Positions 19,741-28,632 of a stretch of 64,000 nt of DNA are shown one piece after another. The first letter of the stretch is position 1. Each line of letters begins with the position of its first letter. The notes beneath the pieces were generated by a model that saw only the letters and a program-made list of their open reading frames with translations, did no database searches and was not told the origin of the DNA. The translations under genes and the position numbers were made by a program. The stretch is from Neobacillus sp. OS1-2 (lineage in GTDB: Bacteria; Bacillota; Bacilli; Bacillales; Cytobacillaceae). The stretch covers positions 3,438,001 through 3,502,000 of the forward strand of contig NZ_CP133265.1 in the NCBI RefSeq assembly GCF_030915505.1, in the 5' to 3' direction.

Positions 19741-21861
19741 ATGGATCCATTACATAATTTTTTAACCAACGAATTAGATTCCGGCAAAACCAGTGAAATA
19801 ATACAGAAAATTATTTTTGATATCATTTTTCAACATGTACAGGATATGGTTTTTGTGATGAAAGTTGAAAAAGGCCCACGCTTTCGTTATTTATTTGTTA
19901 ATGAGTCAGGAATGAAAAAGGCAAACTTAACGGTCAATTCAATCGGAAAAACGTTTCAGGAAGCACTTCCTGATGAATTCGCCCATCCTTTGCAGCAAAA
20001 GTACGAGAGGCTATTAAAAAGAAAAGAGATTGTCATATTTGATGACCAATTCGTTTTTGAAAATGGAAAGATACTTTATGGAGAAACCATTTTAACACCA
20101 ATCTATAATGAGGAAAACTCAATTTGTTATGTAGTTGCTGTAACAAGAGACGTCACGGAATGGTCGATTAAGAGAAATAAAATTGTCGAAAGTGAACAAA
20201 GGTATCGTTCCATCATTGATAATAACCTTGATGCTATTTTTACGATAAGCCCTCAGGGAAAGATACTTGAGGCAAATCCCGCTGCAGCTGAATTGACTGG
20301 AAATACTCAAAAACAAATGCATCTCAGGTCTATTTATAATTTCATGAATGATCAAGATTTAGAAAAATTTAAGACATTGTTAGAAAAAACCTGTTCAGGT
20401 TATGCACTCGAATCATTGGATTGTAAAATTATGCACGCAAAAGGGCATCTGCTCATGGTGCATATTAAAACCGTCCCGATTGCCATCCATGGAAACATTA
20501 AAGGCCTATATGTCATATTCAAAGATATATCCCAGCAAACAAAGGATACAGAAATGATAAGGTTTATGGCTTTTCATGATCATTTGACGGGTTTGTTAAA
20601 TAGAAGAGTGTTACTCGAACATTTAAATCAACATATTTATTCACCTTCTAAATATTCTCAAGAATTTGCGTTGATTTCAATTGATTTAGATCGATTTAAA
20701 TATTTAAATGACACGCTTGGTCATCTTGCGGGGGATGAAATTTTAAAAAGGGTTGCCGAGCGTATAGCCCAATTTCAAAATGAAAAATGCCTTGCATATC
20801 GTGTTGGAGGGGATGAGTTTAATATTTTGCTCCTTTCAGCTGACCGGAAAACAACAAGCACTTTTGTAAAAAAGGTATTTTCTGTCTTCTCGAATTCGTT
20901 TTATTTTAATTCACAAGAATATTTTATTTCACCAAGTATTGGGATCAGCATGTATCCTTATGATGGGACAGATGCCGAACTGTTGATCAAGAATGCAGAT
21001 GAGGCGCTTTTTCGTGTGAAGGAACGGGGAAAGGCCCATTTTCAATTTTATCGATCAGATATGAATGCTGTTTTTTCCAATGTCGTTACGTTAGAGACAC
21101 ACCTAAGAAAAGCCATAGACAAAGATGAACTTTCGTTGTTTTTCCAACCGCAAATTGACGTGATCACTGGTGAGGCGAAAAGTTTTGAAGCGTTACTTCG
21201 CTGGAATGACAAAGAATTTGGTGCCATATCACCGGAAGTGTTTATTCCGCTCGCAGAAGATACAGGTTTAATTATTCCGATTGGAAATTGGGTAATCGAA
21301 CAAGCATGCAGGCAAATTCGGTCCTGGAATGAAAAGGGAATTTCTACTATACGGGTTGCCATAAACATTTCACCCAAACAATTTCAACATTCAAATCTTG
21401 TTCCGTTTATTCAATGTATGATAGAAAAATATCAAATATCGGCTTCCTCGTTAGAAATTGAAATCACCGAGGGTGCCATGAGTGATACAAAGGAAACCAT
21501 TCCAATATTAAAAAAGGTAAAAGACCTAGGCATTTCGATATCAGTGGATGATTTTGGGACGGGTTACTCATCGTTAAGTTATTTAAAGCAATTTCCAATA
21601 GATGTATTGAAAATAGACCAATCCTTTATCAGGGATATTCTAATAGATCAAAAGGACGCTGCGATAACCACAACGATTATTCATCTAGGTAATAGCCTAG
21701 ATCTGGAAGTTATTGCTGAAGGTGTAGAAAATAAAGATCAAGTAGAATTTCTCGCCAATGCTGGCTGTCATAAGATTCAGGGCTTCTTTTACTCAAAGCC
21801 GCTGCCAGTTGAAAAATTAGAGGAGCAATATCTGAGTAAACAAAAAAATCCTTGTCATTAA
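19741..21861 (+). CDS. PAS-PAS-GGDEF-EAL signalling protein (c-di-GMP turnover)
   Basis: A 706-residue soluble protein. Two PAS-like domains (about 20-135 and 145-265) precede a GGDEF domain (intact GGDEF at 356-360) and an EAL domain (EALLRW at 483, DDFGTGYSS at 603). Both catalytic motif sets are intact, so it could make and break c-di-GMP. The allosteric RxxD site before GGDEF is not conserved. ATG 19741 has AAGGA upstream. It shares a terminator with the convergent ykuE. The organisation resembles B. subtilis DgcW (YkoW), though the context differs. Confidence 0.9.
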   Translation: MDPLHNFLTNELDSGKTSEIIQKIIFDIIFQHVQDMVFVMKVEKGPRFRYLFVNESGMKKANLTVNSIGKTFQEALPDEFAHPLQQKYERLLKRKEIVIFDDQFVFENGKILYGETILTPIYNEENSICYVVAVTRDVTEWSIKRNKIVESEQRYRSIIDNNLDAIFTISPQGKILEANPAAAELTGNTQKQMHLRSIYNFMNDQDLEKFKTLLEKTCSGYALESLDCKIMHAKGHLLMVHIKTVPIAIHGNIKGLYVIFKDISQQTKDTEMIRFMAFHDHLTGLLNRRVLLEHLNQHIYSPSKYSQEFALISIDLDRFKYLNDTLGHLAGDEILKRVAERIAQFQNEKCLAYRVGGDEFNILLLSADRKTTSTFVKKVFSVFSNSFYFNSQEYFISPSIGISMYPYDGTDAELLIKNADEALFRVKERGKAHFQFYRSDMNAVFSNVVTLETHLRKAIDKDELSLFFQPQIDVITGEAKSFEALLRWNDKEFGAISPEVFIPLAEDTGLIIPIGNWVIEQACRQIRSWNEKGISTIRVAINISPKQFQHSNLVPFIQCMIEKYQISASSLEIEITEGAMSDTKETIPILKKVKDLGISISVDDFGTGYSSLSYLKQFPIDVLKIDQSFIRDILIDQKDAAITTTIIHLGNSLDLEVIAEGVENKDQVEFLANAGCHKIQGFFYSKPLPVEKLEEQYLSKQKNPCH

Positions 21862-21875
21862 TTTGAAAGGATTTT
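21845..21875. terminator. Bidirectional terminator, GGDEF-EAL gene / ykuE
   Basis: AAAATCCTT / AAGGATTTT; the stop codon of the GGDEF-EAL gene lies inside the loop. Confidence 0.7.
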
Positions 21876-21880
21876 ATTGT

Positions 21881-22750
21881 TTATTCAGATTTAAATGTAA
21901 ATATAGATAGTTCGGGTTTAGCCATAAATCGGAAAGGGAGCCTAGTTGTTCCTATTCCTCTATTTACATAAAGGGTTAAGGGAGTTAGGTCACCTAAAGT
22001 ATAAAGGCCTTCGGGAAACTTTTGGGCAAATGGAGGCGTGACAAGTGCTCCGATAAATGGAAGTTTAACCTGTCCGCCGTGGCTGTGACCGCTGATTTGC
22101 CAATGGATTGGATAGTGCGAGGCGGTTTCAGCAAGATCAGGGGCATGGGATAATAATAAGGTGAATTGATTCTTTGGTACCCTTTTTAATGCCAATGGCA
22201 AATCTGGATTTCCTAACATGGCATCATCAATTCCTACCAGGTAAATGCTGCTGCCATCCTTCAATTGAATGGGAATGGATTCATTTAATAGGACGGTGAA
22301 ATTAGTAATCTCCATAATATTGCGATAAATTTCAGATCCATAGCCGCCATGGTCATGGTTACCAAAAATGCAGTATTTCCCAAGAGGAGCATGTAATTTT
22401 TCTAATATAGGGACTAATTTATTCATTTCAGCATATTTATTTGGCTCGTCCATCAAATCACCAGTAAATATGATAATGTCAGGCTGAAGGTCATTGATTT
22501 TAGCGGCTAATTTTTGAAATTGGCCTAGATTGTACTGAAAACCGAGGTGGGTATCACTAAATTGAACCATTTTAATTCCGTCGAAGCTTTTTGGGATGTG
22601 GTGATGTTTGATATCCAGTTCAGAAATATCAAGAAGGCTGGGTTCAATTCGATGGGCATAGAGATATCCCCCTGAACTTAGCCCCAGAACGGCAAGAAAT
22701 GAACCAAATGAACGTTTTAGAAATGTTCTCCGCGTTTGTTTTTCAGCCAT
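21881..22750 (-). CDS. ykuE: Metallophosphoesterase YkuE with Tat signal
   Basis: A 289-residue exported phosphoesterase. The twin-arginine signal TRRTFLKRSF is followed by a hydrophobic stretch. The metal motifs are FSDTHLG, GDLMDEP, GNHDHGG and SGHSHGGQ. B. subtilis YkuE is a Tat-dependent, cell-wall-associated phosphoesterase. I take ATG 22750. An in-frame TTG at 22762 is possible. Confidence 0.9.
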   Translation of the reverse strand: MAEKQTRRTFLKRSFGSFLAVLGLSSGGYLYAHRIEPSLLDISELDIKHHHIPKSFDGIKMVQFSDTHLGFQYNLGQFQKLAAKINDLQPDIIIFTGDLMDEPNKYAEMNKLVPILEKLHAPLGKYCIFGNHDHGGYGSEIYRNIMEITNFTVLLNESIPIQLKDGSSIYLVGIDDAMLGNPDLPLALKRVPKNQFTLLLSHAPDLAETASHYPIHWQISGHSHGGQVKLPFIGALVTPPFAQKFPEGLYTLGDLTPLTLYVNRGIGTTRLPFRFMAKPELSIFTFKSE

Positions 22751-22898
22751 TTTTTCTACCAACCTATCTTTATTTCACCCTCCCTAAAACAGAAGGCCCA
22801 TATGTATTTTCTTGATAAACAGGTGATATTGCAAGTGAAAAGGGTGTTATAAGTATTTATTCAAACTTTTTGGGAATAGTCCAAAATTGTATACTCAA

Positions 22899-22907
22899 TG
22901 CTATAAT
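22899..22907 (+). promoter_or_regulatory. Candidate extended -10 promoter upstream of ykuI
   Basis: TGC-TATAAT without a clear -35. A second, weaker extended -10 (TGG-TATAGT, 22991-22999) lies beyond the repeat relic at 22938. Confidence 0.4.
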
Positions 22908-22937
22908 GGTATCCTTTTTAATAATATCAGAAATTAA

Positions 22938-22959
22938 GACCAGGGGGCTTGCGCTTTTC
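22938..22959. repeat. Degenerate copy F of the stop-codon-associated repeat
   Basis: It shares GACCAGGG-N-GCTTGCGCTTTTC with the right end of the full copy at 51749-51909, with one mismatch. It is oriented as if it followed a minus-strand gene, and a TAG lies 1 nt before it, but no gene is left there. Confidence 0.6.
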
Positions 22960-23025
22960 TCTAAAGAACGGATAACAAGAACGAAGCGTATGGTATAGTG
23001 AGAAAAATTTTTTGGAGGAACTTGG

Positions 23026-24237
23026 ATGGATGCATTAGAAATCCTATCGGATCTTGAAAACTGTTTTCCGTATTTTCAGCCGATTTTTAGTGCCGATGAG
23101 CAATGTATTATCGCCTATGAAGTACTAGGTCGTTATCAATCTGGGGATGGAGTCATTAGCTTAGGTCCCTTTTTTCTGGATGATCAAATTCCAGATGAAT
23201 ATAAATTTGAAGTCGATTTATTGTTGGTGAAAAAGGCACTTGATAAAGCGCTTCAACTTGATGAGGATGTCCTTATTTTTTTGAATCGAAATGCCGATTT
23301 ATTAATGTATGGGCATGGGGAACCATTTTTACAAGAACTTTTAGCATTTGAAAAAAAGGGACTGAGTTTAAAGCGAATTGTTCTTGAAATTTCTGACCGG
23401 AACTATCATGGTGATATCGATCAATTTGATCATCTCCTGCAATATTATCGGACATACGGTTTAAAAATAGCGATTGCAAGTATTAGCGGTGAAAGGCATT
23501 ATTTTGAACGAATTGGCCAGCTTGGGCCGGATATTATCAAAATCAACCTTCAAGCCTTGAAATCAACATCAACAGGGATAAACTTTAATGATGTTTTGTA
23601 TTCATTGTCTCTTTTGGCAAGAAAAATCGGGGCGACCCTCTTATTTGAAAATATTGAAATGAGTTATCAACTGCAGTTTGCCTGGAAAAATGGTGGACAT
23701 TATTATCAAGGGTTTTATTTACATCCACCTGGAGCCGATTTTATTAAGCATGATATATTAAAGTATCGCTTAAAAGAAAAATTTCATGACTTCATTTCAT
23801 ATGAAAAACGAAAATTAGAAGCTGTCTTTACAACAACTGAATATTTCCATGCAATGGTACAAGAAATAGTGATCAAAAACAGAAAGTCGGGCTACGATAT
23901 CCTTTTTCAAGCATTAATAAAGGAATTTGACGAAATTGCTTTTCGTATGTATGTCTGTGATGAAGACGGATTTCAAAAGTCAGCCAATATTTTTAAAGGA
24001 AAAACAGGCTGGAGTGTACAGTCTGAATACTTGGATAAAAATTGGAGCTGGCGACCTTATTTTTTGGAAAATATCATAAAGTTGCGCCTTGAACAAAAGG
24101 GAAGATTATCTGATCCGTATTGTGATATTGAAACGGGTGAGACGATTCGGACTTTTTCATTTCCAGTGAATGAAACTGATTATTTATTTATCGATATATC
24201 TTACCAATATTTATTTGAACACGACCAATTACTGTAA
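23026..24237 (+). CDS. ykuI: YkuI, degenerate EAL-domain c-di-GMP binding protein
   Basis: A 403-residue protein with an N-terminal EAL fold (about 1-240) and the YkuI C-terminal domain. The EAL motif is EVLGR (32-36) and DDFGTG is missing (IASISGERHY in its place). B. subtilis YkuI binds c-di-GMP but shows no phosphodiesterase activity, and the same is likely here. TTTGGAGGA precedes the ATG. It is the start of the ykuI-ykuJ-ykuL order. Confidence 0.92.
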   Translation: MDALEILSDLENCFPYFQPIFSADEQCIIAYEVLGRYQSGDGVISLGPFFLDDQIPDEYKFEVDLLLVKKALDKALQLDEDVLIFLNRNADLLMYGHGEPFLQELLAFEKKGLSLKRIVLEISDRNYHGDIDQFDHLLQYYRTYGLKIAIASISGERHYFERIGQLGPDIIKINLQALKSTSTGINFNDVLYSLSLLARKIGATLLFENIEMSYQLQFAWKNGGHYYQGFYLHPPGADFIKHDILKYRLKEKFHDFISYEKRKLEAVFTTTEYFHAMVQEIVIKNRKSGYDILFQALIKEFDEIAFRMYVCDEDGFQKSANIFKGKTGWSVQSEYLDKNWSWRPYFLENIIKLRLEQKGRLSDPYCDIETGETIRTFSFPVNETDYLFIDISYQYLFEHDQLL

Positions 24238-24460
24238 GAATGCGATACCAGGGGCCTACTTTTTCATCCTTTTTAAAAAAAATTACACATTTTTTTAATT
24301 TTACTTGGACAAATGATGTCTATTATTTTATGCTTTTACTATTGGCATTAAAAAGATCCACCTGTAATATTTTGATAAAAATCCATCAGGATAGAATCAT
24401 GCCAAATGAGAAACATAATTACAGACAGTTTGTTTTGTGTTTGAAAGGAGGAAAAGCCTT

Positions 24461-24697
24461 ATGTCACAGCTCCAAGGTATATTAACAAGGTTAAAAAACC
24501 TTCAGGAACAATCCACAAGTGGTGAGCCGGCACAACGCTATTTTGAGGTAAATGGTGAAAGAAAGTGTCAGGTAACATTTCATCCAAAAACGGAAACATT
24601 TGAATTAGAAGTATATAATGAAAAAGAAAAGCCGAAGAGATATCAATTTGACAATATTGATATGATTACCATCGAAATTTTTGATTTAATTCAGTAG
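24461..24697 (+). CDS. ykuJ: YkuJ family protein
   Basis: A 78-residue soluble protein. Its position after ykuI and its sequence (RYFEVNGERKCQVTF) fit YkuJ, a small Bacillus protein of unknown function. ATG 24461 has AAAGGAGG at 9 nt; the frame is open to 24437. The B. subtilis genes ykuK and abbA that follow ykuJ are not found here. The 220 nt between ykuI and ykuJ hold nothing convincing. Confidence 0.8.
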   Translation: MSQLQGILTRLKNLQEQSTSGEPAQRYFEVNGERKCQVTFHPKTETFELEVYNEKEKPKRYQFDNIDMITIEIFDLIQ

Positions 24698-24721
24698 GGA
24701 CCTTTAGGGGTTCCTTTTTTT
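24697..24721 (+). terminator. ykuJ terminator
   Basis: GGGACC / GGTTCC stem and seven T, starting at the last base of the stop codon. Confidence 0.7.
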
Positions 24722-24802
24722 ATGTATCTAAAATTAACCAGGCCTCAGAAAACTATGATAAAATAAGTCTGTAGAAAAACAAACATTGAGGAGTTTTCGG
24801 TG

Positions 24803-25249
24803 ATGATTAGTCTTCCCAGTGGAGAATTTTTAGAGTTAACAATAAAAGAATTAATGATACCATCAGAGCGGGTTGCCCATGTGCAAATCGGAAATAATCT
24901 TGAGCATGCCCTGCTAGTATTGACGAAAAGTGGATATACAGCTATTCCAGTATTAGATCCACATTACAAACTACACGGGTTAATTAGCACCCCAATCATT
25001 ATGGATTCAATTCTGGGGCTTGAACGAATTGAATTTGAACAACTTGAAAATAAACGGGTAGAAGAGGTAATGAAAAGGGTGATTCCACGGGTATCTGTAT
25101 CAGAGTCAATCATTGTCTGCTTAGATGAACTTGTACATCATCCGTTTCTTTGTGTTGAAAATGAAGATGGTTTTTTTGAAGGTATTTTACCAAGGAGTAC
25201 CGTTTTAAATCAATTAAATAAAATTGTAAAAAGGTTTAAAAAGCAATAA
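24803..25249 (+). CDS. darB: c-di-AMP-binding CBS protein DarB (CbpB, YkuL)
   Basis: A 148-residue protein made of two CBS motifs (about 10-65 and 75-140), matching B. subtilis YkuL/DarB. Without c-di-AMP, DarB binds and activates the (p)ppGpp synthetase Rel and pyruvate carboxylase; c-di-AMP releases it. The pycA gene is also in this window. GAGGAG is 9 nt before ATG 24803. An adjacent GTG at 24800 is possible. Confidence 0.88.
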   Translation: MISLPSGEFLELTIKELMIPSERVAHVQIGNNLEHALLVLTKSGYTAIPVLDPHYKLHGLISTPIIMDSILGLERIEFEQLENKRVEEVMKRVIPRVSVSESIIVCLDELVHHPFLCVENEDGFFEGILPRSTVLNQLNKIVKRFKKQ

Positions 25250-25255
25250 GATTCA

Positions 25256-25282
25256 AGCTCCCAATAGGGGGCTATATTTTTC
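25256..25282 (+). terminator. darB terminator
   Basis: AGCTCCC / GGGGGCT stem (one GU pair) followed by ATATTTTT. Confidence 0.65.
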
Positions 25283-25298
25283 GGTTTGAGGTGTTCAG

Positions 25299-26801
25299 AT
25301 GGATACGGATGGGAAGTCTCCTGTAAATTGCTCTCAAAAAAAACTAACGAAAAAATCACTTGTGCTTGTCTCGGTGATGCTTTCCATGTTTATGGGTGCG
25401 ATTGAAGCAACAATTGTTTCAACTGCGATGCCGGCAATTGTTGCCGATTTAGGTGGGTTCAAACTTTATAGCTGGGTTTTCTCTGCGTACTTATTAATGA
25501 ATGCTGTTACCGTGCTGATCTATGGAAAACTGTCAGATTTATTTGGTAGAAAGCCCATTCTGACAGTCGGAATCATACTATTTTTAATCGGTTCTATTCT
25601 CTGCGGTTTTTCCACATCTATGAAAACACTAATCATCTTTCGCTGTATTCAAGGTTTTGGTGCAGGAGCAGTTACACCAATAGCCACTACTATCGTCGGA
25701 GACATTTACACAGCGGAAGAAAGGGCAAAAATTCAAGGATATCTTTCAAGTGTATGGGGGATTTCTGCGATCACAGGTCCGGCAATCGGGGGCTTACTTG
25801 TCCAATATGTAAGTTGGCATTATGTCTTTTGGATCAACATTCCTTTGGGAATTCTATCATTAGTGGGACTTTGGCTGTTTTTACATGAAAATATAGAAAA
25901 GAAAAAACATAAAATAGACTATTGGGGTGCCACTCTATTAACCATCACAATTTCAACGCTTATGTTTGTTCTTGTTGAGGGCGGGGGCAAATGGGGATCA
26001 TGGCAAATGGTAAGTCTACTCATTTTGTCTGGAGCGGCTTTAATAGCGTTTATTTTTCAAGAAGGGCGAGCATCTGAACCAGTTATGCCTTTTGCGATTT
26101 GGAAGAAAAGATCGATATGTATCGCCAATATCACATCACTGACAACTGGTGTCATGTTAATTGGAATCTCTAGCTTTTTACCGACCTTCGTGCAGGGTGT
26201 GATGGAACAAACCCCAATTGTAGCCGGGTTTACGCTAACAACAATGTCAATCGGTTGGCCGATTGCATCGACACTGTCGGGGCGATTGCTGGTGACAATC
26301 GGTTACCGGAAAACTTCGATTATAGGCGGGGCTTTCTTAATTGTCGGGAGTATTGCTTTCGTAACGATGTCGGCTTCGTCCGGTCCGGTATGGGCGGCAG
26401 TTGGTTCCTTTTTCATTGGACTGGGTATGGGGCTGACATCCACTGCCTTTATAGTCTCGATTCAAAGCACTGTTAGCTGGGAGCAGCGGGGAATTGCCAC
26501 AGCGGCGAATATGTTTATGCGAAATCTTGGCAACACGATTGGTGCCGCCTTGTTAGGAGGGATCCTTAATTTCCGAATGAATGAATATTTTCATAAACAA
26601 GATCTTTTGTTAACAGTGGATGATGCTAATAAGCTCCTAAAAGCAAGTGATCGGAATAGTCTGAGTGAATCCGTTAAAAGTATTTTACAGGATGGACTGA
26701 CATTTTCTTTACACTCTGTTTATTATGTAGTTTTTACCTTTGCTATCGTTAGTTTGATATTAATATTTTTTATTCCTAAAAAAAACAATGGCTCTGTCTA
26801 A
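25299..26801 (+). CDS. DHA2-family MFS multidrug exporter (EmrB/QacA type)
   Basis: A 500-residue transporter with about 14 membrane helices. It has motif A GKLSDLFGRKP between helices 2 and 3 and motif C-like GPAIGGLLVQYVSWHYVFWINIP, the mark of proton-driven drug exporters of the DHA2 group. The substrate is unknown. It lies between darB and ccpC, where B. subtilis has no such gene, so it may be an insertion. ccpC follows 32 nt later. Confidence 0.85.
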   Translation: MDTDGKSPVNCSQKKLTKKSLVLVSVMLSMFMGAIEATIVSTAMPAIVADLGGFKLYSWVFSAYLLMNAVTVLIYGKLSDLFGRKPILTVGIILFLIGSILCGFSTSMKTLIIFRCIQGFGAGAVTPIATTIVGDIYTAEERAKIQGYLSSVWGISAITGPAIGGLLVQYVSWHYVFWINIPLGILSLVGLWLFLHENIEKKKHKIDYWGATLLTITISTLMFVLVEGGGKWGSWQMVSLLILSGAALIAFIFQEGRASEPVMPFAIWKKRSICIANITSLTTGVMLIGISSFLPTFVQGVMEQTPIVAGFTLTTMSIGWPIASTLSGRLLVTIGYRKTSIIGGAFLIVGSIAFVTMSASSGPVWAAVGSFFIGLGMGLTSTAFIVSIQSTVSWEQRGIATAANMFMRNLGNTIGAALLGGILNFRMNEYFHKQDLLLTVDDANKLLKASDRNSLSESVKSILQDGLTFSLHSVYYVVFTFAIVSLILIFFIPKKNNGSV

Positions 26802-26833
26802 ACAAGGGCAGGGTTTTTTAAGGAGAGATTTTC

Positions 26834-27724
26834 TTGTCCTCACTATCAGAATATCAATTATTATCTGTATTGGCTCAGGAAATGAATATGCGTAAGGCAT
26901 CGGAACGATTATTCGTTTCGCAGCCGGCTCTTTCTCAGCGGTTACAGACAATCGAAAAAGAGTGGGGAACAAAATTATTTATCCGCTCACAAAAAGGCTT
27001 GGCACTAACCCCTGCAGGTGAACATGTAATTGACTTTGTTGATGATGTTCTAAGTAAACAAGAAAAGGTACGCGAAACCATCCATTCTCTCCAATCAGGA
27101 GTTTCCGGAACACTGAAAATTGCTGTGGCTTCGATTGTAGGTCAAAATTGGCTCCCTCAGGTTTTAAAGAAGTTTATTGATAGGTATCCACAAGCAAAGA
27201 TTTCCCTCATAACGGGCTGGAGCAGTGAAATATTGAAATGCTTATACGACGATCAAGTCCATATTGGAATAATCCGTGGGGGGTCGCCGGACTGGAAAGG
27301 GATAAAAGTCCATCTTTTTAACGACCCACTTTATTTAGTTGATCGAGAAATTACGAAACCTGAACAGGTGTTAGCGACCGATCGTCCGTTTATTCAATTT
27401 AAAAGTGACTCTAATTATTATCAGGAAATTCAAGATTGGTGGATGCGCAACTTTAAAACCTCCCCAAAGAGGACGGTGGTCGTGGATCAAATTGAGACAT
27501 GCAAGCAGATGGCCTTTAATGGTATTGGCTATGCAATTTTGCCGTCAATTACACTATCGAAGGCGGAAAGGGACATTTTCAAAATTCCGCTAGTAGATGA
27601 GAATAACGAACCGTTAAAACGTGATACATGGCTTTTAGGGTATGAGTCAGCCTTTCAATTAAAACAAGTATCAGCCTTTGTTGAGTTGATTAAGGAACAC
27701 ATCGCTGAATCTTCTGAAGATTAG
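26834..27724 (+). CDS. ccpC: LysR-type regulator CcpC
   Basis: A 296-residue LysR regulator with an N-terminal winged helix (MNMRKASERLFVSQPALSQ) and a C-terminal effector domain. The stretch SLITGWSSEILK and the close overall similarity identify CcpC, the citrate-responsive repressor of citB (aconitase) and citZ in B. subtilis. It starts with TTG 26834 after AGGAGAG. Its position before dapH matches the ykuM-ykuQ order. Confidence 0.92.
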   Translation: MSSLSEYQLLSVLAQEMNMRKASERLFVSQPALSQRLQTIEKEWGTKLFIRSQKGLALTPAGEHVIDFVDDVLSKQEKVRETIHSLQSGVSGTLKIAVASIVGQNWLPQVLKKFIDRYPQAKISLITGWSSEILKCLYDDQVHIGIIRGGSPDWKGIKVHLFNDPLYLVDREITKPEQVLATDRPFIQFKSDSNYYQEIQDWWMRNFKTSPKRTVVVDQIETCKQMAFNGIGYAILPSITLSKAERDIFKIPLVDENNEPLKRDTWLLGYESAFQLKQVSAFVELIKEHIAESSED

Positions 27725-27797
27725 TGTTGTTTTTCTTGTTTTCATTACTTTTGTTTGTTAAAGTATTTTTTAGTACATATCTATAGGGGGTAACATT

Positions 27798-28508
27798 ATG
27801 AAAGTAATGGATGCAAATGAAATTATTTCTTTTATTCAAAATAGTAAAAAGTCTACACCTGTTAAAGTTTACTTGAAGGGTGAATTAGAAGGAATTAATT
27901 TTGGAAGCGGGGCAAAAGCCTTTATTAGTGGGAATACTGGTGTGGTCTTTGGCGAATGGTCTGAAATCAATGCAGCACTAGAAGCAAACAAGACAAAAAT
28001 TGAAGATTTTGTGGTCGAAAATGACCGCCGGAATTCAGCCATTCCATTGTTAGATACCAAACACATAAATGCGAGGATTGAGCCGGGTGTCACCATTCGT
28101 GACCAGGTAGAAATTGGTGATAATGCGGTAATTATGATGGGTGCAGTGATAAATATTGGAGCTGTAATTGGCGAAAAAACGATGATAGATATGGGGGTTG
28201 TCCTTGGCGGAAGAGCTACGGTCGGGAAAAATTGTCACATCGGTGCCGGAACGGTTTTAGCAGGGGTCATTGAGCCGCCATCTGCAAAACCAGTTATCAT
28301 TGAAGATGATGTCCTCATTGGTGCAAATGCCGTAGTCCTTGAGGGTGTCACAGTGGGAACAGGATCAGTTGTTGCAGCAGGAGCAGTTGTTACTCAAGAT
28401 GTCGCTCCGTTTACTGTGGTTGCCGGTATGCCAGCAAGAAAAATCAAGGATATTGACGAAAAAACGAAATCAAAGACGGAGATTATGCAAGAACTTCGAC
28501 AACTATAG
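27798..28508 (+). CDS. dapH: Tetrahydrodipicolinate N-acetyltransferase
   Basis: A 236-residue enzyme that acetylates tetrahydrodipicolinate in the acetyl branch of the lysine/diaminopimelate pathway. The N-terminal domain is followed by a left-handed beta-helix with repeated hexapeptides (about 90-215). AGGGGG precedes the ATG. The TAG stop is the first position of a dispersed repeat (its G starts GAAAAGCG). It is followed by dapL. Confidence 0.95.
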   Translation: MKVMDANEIISFIQNSKKSTPVKVYLKGELEGINFGSGAKAFISGNTGVVFGEWSEINAALEANKTKIEDFVVENDRRNSAIPLLDTKHINARIEPGVTIRDQVEIGDNAVIMMGAVINIGAVIGEKTMIDMGVVLGGRATVGKNCHIGAGTVLAGVIEPPSAKPVIIEDDVLIGANAVVLEGVTVGTGSVVAAGAVVTQDVAPFTVVAGMPARKIKDIDEKTKSKTEIMQELRQL

Positions 28509-28552
28509 AAAAGCGAAAGCGCCCCTAGGCGCTGTAGCTAGACAATTCTTGA
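28508..28552. repeat. Copy A of the stop-codon-associated repeat (short form)
   Basis: GAAAAGCGAAAGCGCC begins at the G of the dapH stop TAG. An inner inverted repeat AGCGCC-CCTA-GGCGCT follows, then GTAGCTAGACAATTCTTG, the complement of the left end seen in other copies. Confidence 0.85.
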
Positions 28553-28632
28553 AGTAAGAATTGATTTTACTTTTATAAAATTTACAGGCGTGGATCCCAT
28601 CCACGCTTCTTTTTAAAAGGAGAGATACATAA

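Noticed and set aside
24240-24485. 81-aa plus-strand open frame between ykuI and ykuJ
   Set aside because: It overlaps the start of ykuJ, has no ribosome site and a random-looking composition. I also looked here for abbA and found nothing like it.
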